NCBI GenBank assembly: GCA_007124105.1
Contig: SLFT01000093.1
Location: 1 to 7,009 of the forward strand
Direction of reading: 5' to 3'
DNA length: 7,009 nucleotides
From: Candidatus Hydrogenedentota bacterium
GTDB lineage: Bacteria; Hydrogenedentota; Hydrogenedentia; Hydrogenedentales; CAITNO01
Shown: in pieces, positions 1 to 5,718 of the stretch
How positions within the stretch are numbered: position 1 is the stretch's first letter
Layout of the letters: each line of letters begins with the position of its first letter
Notes under the pieces: generated by a model
The model's database searches: none
What the model was told of the DNA's origin: nothing
The model's input: the letters and a program-made list of their open reading frames with translations, nothing else
Translations under genes and position numbers: made by a program

Positions 1-57
1 TCATCCCCATTCCTGAACCCGGCGGCGCTTGCGACAGCAGCCCGCGGGCAACGCTAG
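1..57 (+). CDS. Possible C-terminal end of an upstream gene (partial)
   Basis: Frame 1 from the window edge reads 18 sense codons (ending ...AARGQR) and stops at TAG, 55-57. The stop lies inside the TAGGAG that serves as ribosome binding site for the following radical SAM gene, 11 bases before its start. That overlap is the usual arrangement of translationally coupled operon genes. Nothing in the 18 residues identifies a family. The frame of the downstream gene is also open back to the window edge, so this stretch could be plain upstream DNA. This is a weak call that needs sequence upstream of the window. Confidence 0.3.
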   Translation, partial: SSPFLNPAALATAARGQR

Positions 58-60
58 GAG
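56..60 (+). promoter_or_regulatory. Ribosome binding site deciding a TTG start
   Basis: AGGAG at 56-60 is a strong Shine-Dalgarno sequence. It overlaps the first base of the GTG at 60, so that GTG cannot be the start it serves. The in-frame TTG at 69 follows after an 8-base spacer, which is close to ideal. The resulting N-terminus (M-KKLRLFLVNVG) lines up with the start of the paralogue at 5719 (MARKTRIFMALVG), which independently supports the TTG. Confidence 0.75.
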
Positions 61-68
61 TGTTTCCA

Positions 69-1496
69 TTGAAGAAGTTGCGTCTTTTCCTTGTAAATGT
101 TGGTATGCGCAGTCGGCTGTACCCGCTGGTGAGTCCGCCCATGGGCCCGCTGTATCTTGCGGCGTGGCTACGCGACCGTTTCGCGCTGGACATCCAGATT
201 GTGAATCAGCGGGTGGACAATCACTCCTGCGAGGATATTGTTCGGATGGCGACGTCCTTCGACGCGGACATCGTCGGTCTTGGCGTAATGACGCCTCACG
301 CCCACATGCTGCCGCCCATTATTGCGGGCTTGCGGGCCGCCGCGCCGAATACACGCATCGTACTGGGCGGCCCCCATATATCGGCCTTTGGCGCGGCCGT
401 GCTTGAGAAAGCGCCCGCAGACGCGGCCGTTGCCGGCGAGGGCGAGCGCAGCATGGAGATGTTGCTCGAGGCGCATTTGGGCGGCGGTGATTACAGCGCC
501 ATACCGGGACTCCTCTGGCGCGACGGGTCGGGCGCTGTGGTGGTGAATCCCGGCGCAACGCCTATTGTGGACGATGTTGATTCCATCCCCATGCCCGCAT
601 ACGATTTGATAGATCCGACCCGCTATTGGCGTTTGCAGTCCATGCCGCCCATTCCGCGTCGCCGGTACATCTCGCTGGTAAGCAGCCGGGGCTGTCCCTA
701 TGGCTGCATGTGGTGTCATAACATCTTCGGACGCGGCTTCCGGGCGCATTCGCCCGAGCGCATTGTGGACGAGATAGTCCACTACAAAAAACAGTACGGC
801 GTTGACGACATCGAGTTTCTGGACGACTGCTTCAATTTGCGGCCGCAGCGGGTTTTTGATTTCACGGAGACGCTGCTACAGCGCAACGGACCCATTAAGA
901 TCGCGTTTCCGAACGCGTTGCGCGCCGATCTGCTTAGCGAGGACGTGCTCGACGCCCTGGCGAAGGCGGGCACTTATTTCTCGAGTTTTGCGCTGGAGTC
1001 CGCTTCCGAGCGTATTCAGGAAATGACCCACAAACGCCTGCATATTGGCAGATTTTTGGAGACGGTGGCGCACGCGGTGGACAATAGAATCTTTACCAAC
1101 GGATTCATGATGATCGGGTTCCCAGGCGAAACCGCCGAGGAAATGGAACTCACCATCAAAACAGCGTCTGAATCACAATTGCACACGGCGTCCTTTTTTA
1201 CGGTGACGCCCTTTCCCGGCACGCCGCTGTTCGACTATGTGCAGGAACATCTGCCCGACAGGGTGGAACACATCAACTATTCGGCAATGGACTTCTGCCA
1301 GATGCGCATCAACCTGTCGGATGTATCCGACAACATGCTTTACTATTACCAGCGCAAGGCGAACCGGGATTTCTTTTCGCGGCCGAACCGTCTCTACCGC
1401 ATCCTGCGCGATTTCCCGCAGCCTCATCTGCTGCCGCTTTACATCCCCATCGTGTTGAACCGCACCTTCAAAGGCCTGTTCTCGCGGGACGCTTAA
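69..1496 (+). CDS. B12-binding radical SAM protein, BchE/YgiQ-like (copy 1)
   Basis: Predicted 475-residue cytoplasmic enzyme, a usual length for a class B radical SAM protein. Residues about 5-140 form the Rossmann-like cobalamin-binding domain, with the glycine-rich stretch VLGGPHISAF (98-107) and AGEGE (122-126). The radical SAM barrel follows: Cys209, Cys213 and Cys216 in RGCPYGCMWC bind the 4Fe-4S cluster that cleaves S-adenosylmethionine. Other family marks are FLDDCFNL (250-257), ALES (308-311), GFPGET (350-355) and PFPGTPLF (381-388). The lower-axial-ligand motif DxHxxG is not conserved (DNHSCE at 50-55, lost in the paralogue), as is normal in this class. Known relatives methylate or cyclise unactivated carbons; the substrate here is unknown. 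The start is TTG at 69, chosen from the AGGAG at 56-60 and from alignment with the paralogue at 5719. It is convergent with the glycosyltransferase gene; TAA is at 1494-1496. Confidence 0.93.
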   Translation: MKKLRLFLVNVGMRSRLYPLVSPPMGPLYLAAWLRDRFALDIQIVNQRVDNHSCEDIVRMATSFDADIVGLGVMTPHAHMLPPIIAGLRAAAPNTRIVLGGPHISAFGAAVLEKAPADAAVAGEGERSMEMLLEAHLGGGDYSAIPGLLWRDGSGAVVVNPGATPIVDDVDSIPMPAYDLIDPTRYWRLQSMPPIPRRRYISLVSSRGCPYGCMWCHNIFGRGFRAHSPERIVDEIVHYKKQYGVDDIEFLDDCFNLRPQRVFDFTETLLQRNGPIKIAFPNALRADLLSEDVLDALAKAGTYFSSFALESASERIQEMTHKRLHIGRFLETVAHAVDNRIFTNGFMMIGFPGETAEEMELTIKTASESQLHTASFFTVTPFPGTPLFDYVQEHLPDRVEHINYSAMDFCQMRINLSDVSDNMLYYYQRKANRDFFSRPNRLYRILRDFPQPHLLPLYIPIVLNRTFKGLFSRDA

Positions 1497-1509
1497 CCCG
1501 GCTCTTTCA
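1493..1509 (+). repeat. 17-base direct repeat, left copy
   Basis: TTAACCCGGCTCTTTCA matches 1666-1682 at 16 of 17 positions. It overlaps the TAA stop (1494-1496) of the radical SAM gene. On the minus strand its first three bases form the stop codon of the 28-codon ORF at 1493-1579. Confidence 0.7.
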
Positions 1510-1579
1510 CCAGGTTTCTGTTGCGCCAGCGAATCTTGTGGGAGCAAGCGGAAATCGTGACCTGTATTTTGGTTTTCAT
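1493..1579 (-). CDS. Candidate 28-residue basic peptide, or truncated N-terminus of a lost gene
   Basis: On the minus strand an ATG at 1579-1577 is preceded by AAGGA (1590-1586) with a 6-base spacer, a well-formed translation start. The ORF runs 28 codons to TAA at 1495-1493, inside the left direct repeat. The peptide begins MKTKIQVTIS, ends NLVKEPG and is strongly basic, with no hydrophobic segment. I do not recognise it. It may be the leading end of a gene deleted from this element or a chance ORF. The good ribosome binding site is the only positive evidence. Confidence 0.22.
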   Translation of the reverse strand: MKTKIQVTISACSHKIRWRNRNLVKEPG

Positions 1580-1611
1580 CAGGAGTCCTTCGCGAATCGG
1601 ACGCCCTCTGG

Positions 1612-1647
1612 CCTGGTCTTGCCGCACTGGGGTGCGGCGTTCCCAGG
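1612..1647. repeat. REP-like imperfect hairpin between convergent genes
   Basis: The inner stem GCCGCAC (1621-1627) pairs perfectly with GTGCGGC (1632-1638) around a 4-base TGGG loop. A symmetrical 4x4 internal loop separates it from an outer 5-bp stem, CCTGG (1612-1616) with CCAGG (1643-1647). The position between two 3' ends suits a transcript-end stabiliser or bidirectional terminator. No run of T follows on either strand, so it is not a classical intrinsic terminator. The stem-bulge-stem form resembles dispersed REP/BIME palindromes. Confidence 0.55.
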
Positions 1648-1665
1648 ACCCCAGATTATCCAGTG

Positions 1666-1682
1666 TTAACCCGGCTATTTCA
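1666..1682 (+). repeat. 17-base direct repeat, right copy
   Basis: TTAACCCGGCTATTTCA matches 1493-1509 with one mismatch. The last three bases, read on the minus strand, are the TGA stop of the glycosyltransferase gene. The end of that coding region is therefore supplied by the repeat. Confidence 0.7.
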
Positions 1683-3545
1683 TATCCTGCCCTGCGCCGT
1701 GTCCAGACGTTCGAGCAACGCGCGGGCAAGGGGGTGCTCGGGCATCAGCGTCAACACTTGGTCAACATGCATACGCGCTTCGTCAAACTTCCGCTGGAGC
1801 GCAAGACAATACGCCAGATTATGTCGGGCGCGCGTGTTTTCGGGCTCGACAGCGACAGCGCGCCGCAAATAGCTTTCCGCGTCTTCGTAACGCTCCGTGT
1901 TCATCAAGACCACACCGCACAAGCCCAAAAGGTTGGGCTGGTCAGGGTGATCCTTGAGCGCTTCTTCGGCCACCTCGAGGGCCTCGTCAAAACGTTTTTG
2001 GTCTACCAGGGCGTCAGCGTAATAGAAATATCCCAAGGGATGGTCCGGTGCATGGGCAATGACTTCGCGAAAATGCATATTGGACTGCTCAATCAACCCC
2101 TGTTCGCGCCGTACATTTGCGAGCATGTTGTGACCAAGCGGGCTGTGTCCGTCCATGATGACCAGCAGGCGTTCGGCCATTTCCTCGGTGCCTTTGTAAA
2201 AATGCTGCTGCCATACGCACAACGCGGCAAGCGTCGCCGTCACCATCGCCACAGTCGCCCAGTACCACAGGGGCATCCCGGCGGCCTCGGACGGTTCATG
2301 AGAACGGCGCCGAACGGCCAGGTCGTAGAGGCCAAAGCACACGGCCAGGTACAACCCCATGGCAGGCACATACAAATAGCGCAATGCTATCGCTTCCACC
2401 ATATAACGCACGACCCCGCTTACCGGCAGCATGAAGAAGACGAACCAGCACCATCCGACCGCCACGTAGGGCCGCTTCCGCAACAGCGCCAGGGACAGCG
2501 CCGTAATCACAACAAGCACCACCGCCGATACGGCAAAGAGCGGCCACGAGGGCGGTGTATCGAAAATGGAGAAATAACCGATGCGGACGGGGTATACCAG
2601 GTGACCCAAATAGCGCGCGTAGCCGGTGACAACGTAATAGGCAGTCTCCACCAGCGTGAGACGCGAGATATGGGCCGCAAGCACATCCATATCAAGTTTT
2701 CCATAAACAGCAAAGGCGGCGCCCACCAGGGACAAAGCGAAATAGGGCGCTTTCTCGACAACAAGTTTGAAAACGGCGCGCAGCGTCTCGCGCGGCGCCC
2801 GAAACGACAGCGTAACCCGTCGCAGCGGCCAATAATCCAGCAACAGCAATCCGACGGGAATCATCACAATCAACTGTTTGCAGAGCAGCCCCAGGAACAT
2901 GCAGAGCAAAGAGAATAGATAGGCGCGGCGCGACCCCTGAGTCACATAGCGCCGGTACCCCTCGAGGCAGAGCAGCATGAACACGCCCTGCATGATCTCG
3001 TTGCGCGGCATGATCTTGCTCACTGCCAGGACTTGAACCGGGTGTACGCTCATGAGCAGTGTTGCGGCAAACACGGCGGCAAAATTTCCTGTCAACCTGT
3101 ACATGACCAGGAAGAAGAGGCTCATGGCCAGGGCGTGCCATGCCGTGGTTACAATATGATAGCCGCCGGGCCAGTCGCCGAAAATGTCGCTGTCCAACAT
3201 AAACGATACATTGGGCAGGGGCTGATACATGGAAAGATTGGGCTGGGTAAACGCCCAATAGACATTTTCCGGGGTAAGTCCCGACATCACATGGGGATTC
3301 TGGAAGACCATTCTTGCCGGGTCGCCGCGGATATAATCGAACGTGATGTTTTGCCCGAACACCAGAACCACGGTCAGCGCGATGAACGCCATGGCCACAT
3401 ACGGACGCACGGCGGGACTGGACATCCAATTGCATATCCGACGCGCCCGTTCCCGCAGCGTCACGGTTTCTGCGGCGCGGGCGGACAAATTGCCGGGCTT
3501 TTTACGAGCGCCGCTTTGGGATTTTTTCTTCTTTTTTCGCTTCAT
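1680..3545 (-). CDS. TMTC-like GT-C membrane glycosyltransferase with C-terminal TPR repeats
   Basis: Predicted 621-residue inner-membrane protein. The N-terminus is a lysine-rich cytoplasmic tail (MKRKKKKK). About 11-12 membrane segments follow, roughly at 48-64, 133-150, 154-171, 183-198, 208-223, 225-240, 266-281, 298-316, 335-355, 360-376, 389-410 and 426-445. Family marks of bacterial TMTC/DUF1736-type proteins are NPHV (83-86), the loop YQPLPNVSFMLDSDIFG (107-123), SVHPVQVLA with RNE (166-183), LLLLDYWPL (233-241) and RYLYVP (389-394). In relatives the first loop carries an Asp-Asp pair; here it reads Asp75-Pro76. Residues about 468-603 form about four TPRs for protein contacts. Eukaryotic TMTCs transfer mannose from a lipid donor to proteins; donor and acceptor here are unknown. 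The ORF is open 43 codons further upstream. I chose ATG 3545 because AAGG (3558-3555) precedes it and the extra residues lack family character. Its stop lies inside a direct repeat. Confidence 0.88.
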   Translation of the reverse strand: MKRKKKKKSQSGARKKPGNLSARAAETVTLRERARRICNWMSSPAVRPYVAMAFIALTVVLVFGQNITFDYIRGDPARMVFQNPHVMSGLTPENVYWAFTQPNLSMYQPLPNVSFMLDSDIFGDWPGGYHIVTTAWHALAMSLFFLVMYRLTGNFAAVFAATLLMSVHPVQVLAVSKIMPRNEIMQGVFMLLCLEGYRRYVTQGSRRAYLFSLLCMFLGLLCKQLIVMIPVGLLLLDYWPLRRVTLSFRAPRETLRAVFKLVVEKAPYFALSLVGAAFAVYGKLDMDVLAAHISRLTLVETAYYVVTGYARYLGHLVYPVRIGYFSIFDTPPSWPLFAVSAVVLVVITALSLALLRKRPYVAVGWCWFVFFMLPVSGVVRYMVEAIALRYLYVPAMGLYLAVCFGLYDLAVRRRSHEPSEAAGMPLWYWATVAMVTATLAALCVWQQHFYKGTEEMAERLLVIMDGHSPLGHNMLANVRREQGLIEQSNMHFREVIAHAPDHPLGYFYYADALVDQKRFDEALEVAEEALKDHPDQPNLLGLCGVVLMNTERYEDAESYLRRAVAVEPENTRARHNLAYCLALQRKFDEARMHVDQVLTLMPEHPLARALLERLDTAQGRI

Positions 3546-3554
3546 GTTAAATCG

Positions 3555-3558
3555 CCTT
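3555..3558 (-). promoter_or_regulatory. Ribosome binding site of the glycosyltransferase gene
   Basis: AAGG on the minus strand (3558-3555) lies 9 bases before ATG 3545-3543. It is modest but is the best site near the 5' end of this ORF, and it supports starting at the lysine-rich tail rather than at 3674. Confidence 0.5.
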
Positions 3559-3565
3559 GCATGTG

Positions 3566-3585
3566 ATTGTAAATACCACTGGTAT
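3566..3585 (-). promoter_or_regulatory. Operator-like palindrome beside a -10-like box
   Basis: ATACCA (3573-3578) and TGGTAT (3580-3585) form a perfect 6-bp inverted repeat with one central base. Immediately downstream on the minus strand is TACAAT (3571-3566), five of six matches to the -10 consensus. Transcription from it would start near 3559 and give a leader of about 15 bases for the glycosyltransferase gene. No good -35 box is seen at 17 bases, so an activator or another sigma factor would be needed if this is real. Confidence 0.3.
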
Positions 3586-3755
3586 GCTGCCTCTTCCAGA
3601 ACCGCCAGAAGTGAACAGCGCTTAGATGACCAACGCGAGCGATACCCGCAACCCAGATAATACGCGCGGACCAAACGCTTTTAGTCATCCAGTGCTTAAC
3701 CAAATGGCTGCGCTTTTCTAACAATTGTCATGGGGGTCAACGTCTTTTCCAGGAG

Positions 3756-5342
3756 TTACTCGTTATATGTTACTATTCGTGTTGGTGGCTGAATGGCATC
3801 GCCCCACAACGCTGTACGCACTTGTCGCAGGCGGCCAGTGACGTAGAATCCGCGGGCGACGCCATGCTGCGTCAGGGTCAAGGCGCCAAAATCCTTTGTA
3901 ATGTTTGCCAACGTTTCAAGCGCCTGCGCGCGGATACGGTCCGTAGGCGCCAGAAGAGCGATGGCCCTGGCAATAATTTTGTATTTCCACATTTGGGCGC
4001 CAAAGTATTGAGCCCGCTTTCGGAGATGAGCCTTGTCCGAATCCTTGAGTGTGCGCCACCCCTGATATTCAGTTACAATATGCCGCAAAATGGATGGTCC
4101 CAGTTCAAGAAAGTCGCGGGTATACGCCTGGTCCTGTATCTTCTGCGCTTCGACGAGGGTGAACTGTGGATGCACAAACCATGGCTGCCCAAAGGCATGC
4201 CACTCCTCAAAGGGAATGTGATGAAGAATGCGATTTTCTTGTTCAAGCCGTTTATAGAGCGGCGTCCCCGGCAAAGGCGAATAATGTGAAAATTGGCTGA
4301 ATTCGGGATTGCAATCCAGGTGGGCGTCAATATCTGCCGTGATGTTCTCCCTGGTGTGCTCTTCCAACAAAAGAATTGAACTGAGAATCGTTTTAATGCC
4401 GTAGCGTTGCAGCGCACCAACCACTGACTTGCAATCTATACTGCGGTTTTTGGCGTAGTCGGCGACATCACTTTCACGGCCTATCCAAATCAATCCCGCC
4501 CCCATCTCCGCCAGTTTTTCCGGGCCGAACTGCATAACCCTGTCGGCGCTTCCAAACAGGAAGATGTCAAATATTTCACCGCTTTCCACAACACATTGAC
4601 GCAATTCCTCGGCCCTTTCCAGATCAATCAAGAAATTGTCGTCGCCAACGAAGGTAATCATGGCGTCGCCGCACCGCCTTTTGACCCGCATCATCTCCTC
4701 GAACAGATCGCGCCCCCGTGTATAAAATTTTATATGACGGCGTCCAAAGAAATGACTGGGCGCGCAGAAATCACAGCCATAAGAACAGCCCAGCCCCACG
4801 GCGATATGCGGATATTTTTTGTAGCGGGTGCAGACGCCCAACACTTCCGCGCCAGCATGAAACATGTGTGGGTTTTTGTATTGGAACTCGCTGGGCATGC
4901 CCAACAAATCGCGCATAAAGCTGATGCCCTCGCCAACACACACATAGTCCACGTCCAGTATTTTTTCAATGCCCGGCAGGTTTGCGCAAAACCCGCCCAC
5001 CACCAGGGTAGACTGAGGCGCAATTTCGCGGACAAGCTCGGTCATTTTTTTTATCTTTTGAAAATTAGGCAGTATCCCGCCTATCCCGATAATGTCGTAC
5101 CCTTTTTTGATCTCACGGACGAAACGCGACAATGTCGGAAAATCAAGCACGGTGGTCGGGGCCTCTATGTTGTTTGCGATGGCGTGCAGGCCGAAAGAGT
5201 TGAAAGAATTCCGTATGGAGAACACCCCCTGGTATTTGGTAATCTGGTTGTGCATCAATTCGATTTTTGACCCCTCACGGCTGTAAACATCGTCCACTGC
5301 GAAGGGCTTGAAAACGGAACTTAATAATATACGGGGATACAT
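3756..5342 (-). CDS. B12-binding radical SAM protein, distinct HPxFT-type subfamily
   Basis: Predicted 528-residue cytoplasmic enzyme. The N-terminal cobalamin-binding domain covers about 1-165. It opens with the subfamily signature FKPFAVDD (11-18), HNQITKYQGVFSIR (31-44), GLHAIANNIEAPTTVLDFP (51-69) and later VCVGEG (134-139). The radical SAM core has Cys186, Cys190 and Cys193 in GCSYGCDFC, then SHFFGRRH (196-203), FVGDDNFL (231-238), WIGRES (286-291) and PLPGTPLY (356-363). The C-terminal part contains WHAFGQPWFVHPQFT (381-395), which I know as a conserved trait of a widespread but functionally unassigned group. It differs clearly from the two plus-strand enzymes here, so it probably does a different reaction. 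The start ATG 5342 has AGGAA (5354-5350) 7 bases upstream. It lies 210 bases ahead of the glycosyltransferase gene on the same strand, possibly co-transcribed. Confidence 0.92.
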   Translation of the reverse strand: MYPRILLSSVFKPFAVDDVYSREGSKIELMHNQITKYQGVFSIRNSFNSFGLHAIANNIEAPTTVLDFPTLSRFVREIKKGYDIIGIGGILPNFQKIKKMTELVREIAPQSTLVVGGFCANLPGIEKILDVDYVCVGEGISFMRDLLGMPSEFQYKNPHMFHAGAEVLGVCTRYKKYPHIAVGLGCSYGCDFCAPSHFFGRRHIKFYTRGRDLFEEMMRVKRRCGDAMITFVGDDNFLIDLERAEELRQCVVESGEIFDIFLFGSADRVMQFGPEKLAEMGAGLIWIGRESDVADYAKNRSIDCKSVVGALQRYGIKTILSSILLLEEHTRENITADIDAHLDCNPEFSQFSHYSPLPGTPLYKRLEQENRILHHIPFEEWHAFGQPWFVHPQFTLVEAQKIQDQAYTRDFLELGPSILRHIVTEYQGWRTLKDSDKAHLRKRAQYFGAQMWKYKIIARAIALLAPTDRIRAQALETLANITKDFGALTLTQHGVARGFYVTGRLRQVRTALWGDAIQPPTRIVTYNE

Positions 5343-5668
5343 GGCGTTATTCCTGGTTCGTGATTATCATAACGCAATGGGCGCGCGGGACACAATTGAC
5401 GCAGGCTGCGGGCAAAGGTCGAAGCGTCCGCCATGCGCGCGAAAGTTGCATTATCGGCGATTGATAGACAATAATTGCGTTGTGGCGCGAGGCGCATGGT
5501 ACGGTGCGGCCTTCTTGATTTGCGTACATATTCGCCTGGAACAATGCTTTCTTCAGACAACATCCGGCGCAGCTGGTTTTTCGACACAAAAAGCGAATGC
5601 ACACAGTCAGACCCGTTGCGGGCCTGGCAAGTTTTGCGTACATGGTGCCGGCCCACGAGGTTTCCCAT
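5321..5668 (-). CDS. Doubtful small ORF upstream of and overlapping a radical SAM gene
   Basis: A minus-strand frame from ATG 5668 to TAA 5323-5321 would encode 115 residues and overlap the start of the radical SAM gene by 22 bases. GGGAG (5685-5681) lies 12 bases upstream. The stretch VHSLFVSKNQLRRML vaguely recalls the inter-domain region of GT4 glycosyltransferases, but no complete motif is present and the remainder is Arg-rich and low in family character. It may be a gene relic or only an open frame in G+C-rich intergenic DNA. I would not treat it as a confirmed gene. Confidence 0.18.
   Translation of the reverse strand: MGNLVGRHHVRKTCQARNGSDCVHSLFVSKNQLRRMLSEESIVPGEYVRKSRRPHRTMRLAPQRNYCLSIADNATFARMADASTFARSLRQLCPARPLRYDNHEPGITPCIPVYY
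5350..5354 (-). promoter_or_regulatory. Ribosome binding site of the minus-strand radical SAM gene
   Basis: AGGAA on the minus strand (5354-5350) lies 7 bases before ATG 5342-5340, a good Shine-Dalgarno site that fixes this start. Confidence 0.7.
5366..5395 (-). promoter_or_regulatory. Candidate sigma70-type promoter for the minus-strand radical SAM gene
   Basis: TATGAT (5371-5366, minus strand) matches five of six bases of the -10 consensus and stands out in G+C-rich surroundings. TTGTGT (5395-5390) is a poor -35 box (TTG only) with an 18-base spacer. Start of transcription would be near 5359, leaving about 17 leader bases that contain the AGGAA ribosome binding site. The call rests mainly on the -10 box and geometry. 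Confidence 0.35.
5519..5529 (+). repeat. 11-bp direct repeat, copy 1
   Basis: TTTGCGTACAT occurs here and again at 5633-5643 within the divergent intergenic region, 114 bases apart. Its centre GTAC is palindromic. It could be a paired regulator site or chance. Confidence 0.35.
5633..5643 (+). repeat. 11-bp direct repeat, copy 2
   Basis: TTTGCGTACAT is an exact match to 5519-5529. It lies about 75 bases upstream of the plus-strand radical SAM start, a position compatible with activator binding. Confidence 0.35.
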
Positions 5669-5705
5669 TGCCCCCGCGAACTCCCGAGGGATATCCGAAA
5701 AGGTA

Positions 5706-5711
5706 TATAAA
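5706..5711 (+). promoter_or_regulatory. Weak -10-like box; possible leaderless start
   Basis: TATAAA matches five of six bases of the -10 consensus and ends 7 bases before ATG 5719. A transcript from it would begin at or next to the ATG. The only Shine-Dalgarno-like bases nearby (AGG, 5701-5703) are 15 bases from the ATG, too far for a good site, which fits leaderless initiation. There is no recognisable -35 box. Confidence 0.2.
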
Positions 5712-5718
5712 AAATAAT

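Larger units (their letters stand above)
1493..1682. repeat. Repeat-bounded noncoding block, possible small mobile or REP-type element
   Basis: This block fills exactly the space between the two convergent genes. It starts and ends with the same 17-base sequence in direct orientation. Copy one is TTAACCCGGCTCTTTCA at 1493-1509; copy two is TTAACCCGGCTATTTCA at 1666-1682. They differ only at the twelfth base and lie 173 bases apart. The first copy contains the TAA of the upstream gene, and the second supplies the TGA (reverse strand) of the glycosyltransferase gene. Inside are an imperfect hairpin (1612-1647) and a short minus-strand ORF with its own ribosome binding site. No transposase is present. 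It could be a non-autonomous element, one unit of a dispersed intergenic repeat, or the relic of an insertion; the sequence alone cannot decide. Confidence 0.5.
5343..5718. other. Divergent intergenic region (376 bases)
   Basis: This lies between the start of the minus-strand radical SAM gene and the start of the plus-strand paralogue, so it should hold promoters for both directions. Visible in it are a ribosome binding site and promoter candidate for the minus-strand gene, an 11-bp direct repeat, an AT-rich run just before the plus-strand ATG, and the doubtful ORF at 5321-5668. I see no tRNA, no strong terminator hairpin and no riboswitch-like fold. A cobalamin riboswitch would be of interest here, but no B12-box-like sequence was recognised. 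Confidence 0.6.

Noticed and set aside
60..62. GTG at 60 as start of the first radical SAM gene
   Set aside because: It overlaps the AGGAG itself, leaving no spacer. The TTG at 69 has 8-base spacing and matches the N-terminus of the paralogue.
29..406. Plus-strand 125-codon frame at the window start
   Set aside because: It is an out-of-frame overlap of the radical SAM gene, with no motifs, and the correct frame has strong paralogue support.
1612..1647. Classical rho-independent terminator
   Set aside because: The hairpin is good but no T-run follows on either strand, so it is listed as a REP-like palindrome instead.
1521..2918. Plus-strand 465-codon open frame
   Set aside because: It lies opposite the glycosyltransferase gene. 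Its translation is rich in Arg, His and Gln with no family motifs, while the minus strand has membrane segments, TMTC motifs and TPRs.
3033..3566. Plus-strand 177-codon frame
   Set aside because: It is antisense to the N-terminal part of the glycosyltransferase gene and has no recognisable domain.
3715..3740. TTGACC with TAGAAA as a minus-strand promoter after the radical SAM stop
   Set aside because: The spacer is only 14 bases and the -10 match is four of six, so it is not a credible sigma70 promoter.
5475..5717. Plus-strand 80-codon frame just before the second paralogue
   Set aside because: It has a poor amino-acid profile, no family signal and no convincing ribosome binding site. It sits in the divergent intergenic region and is probably chance.
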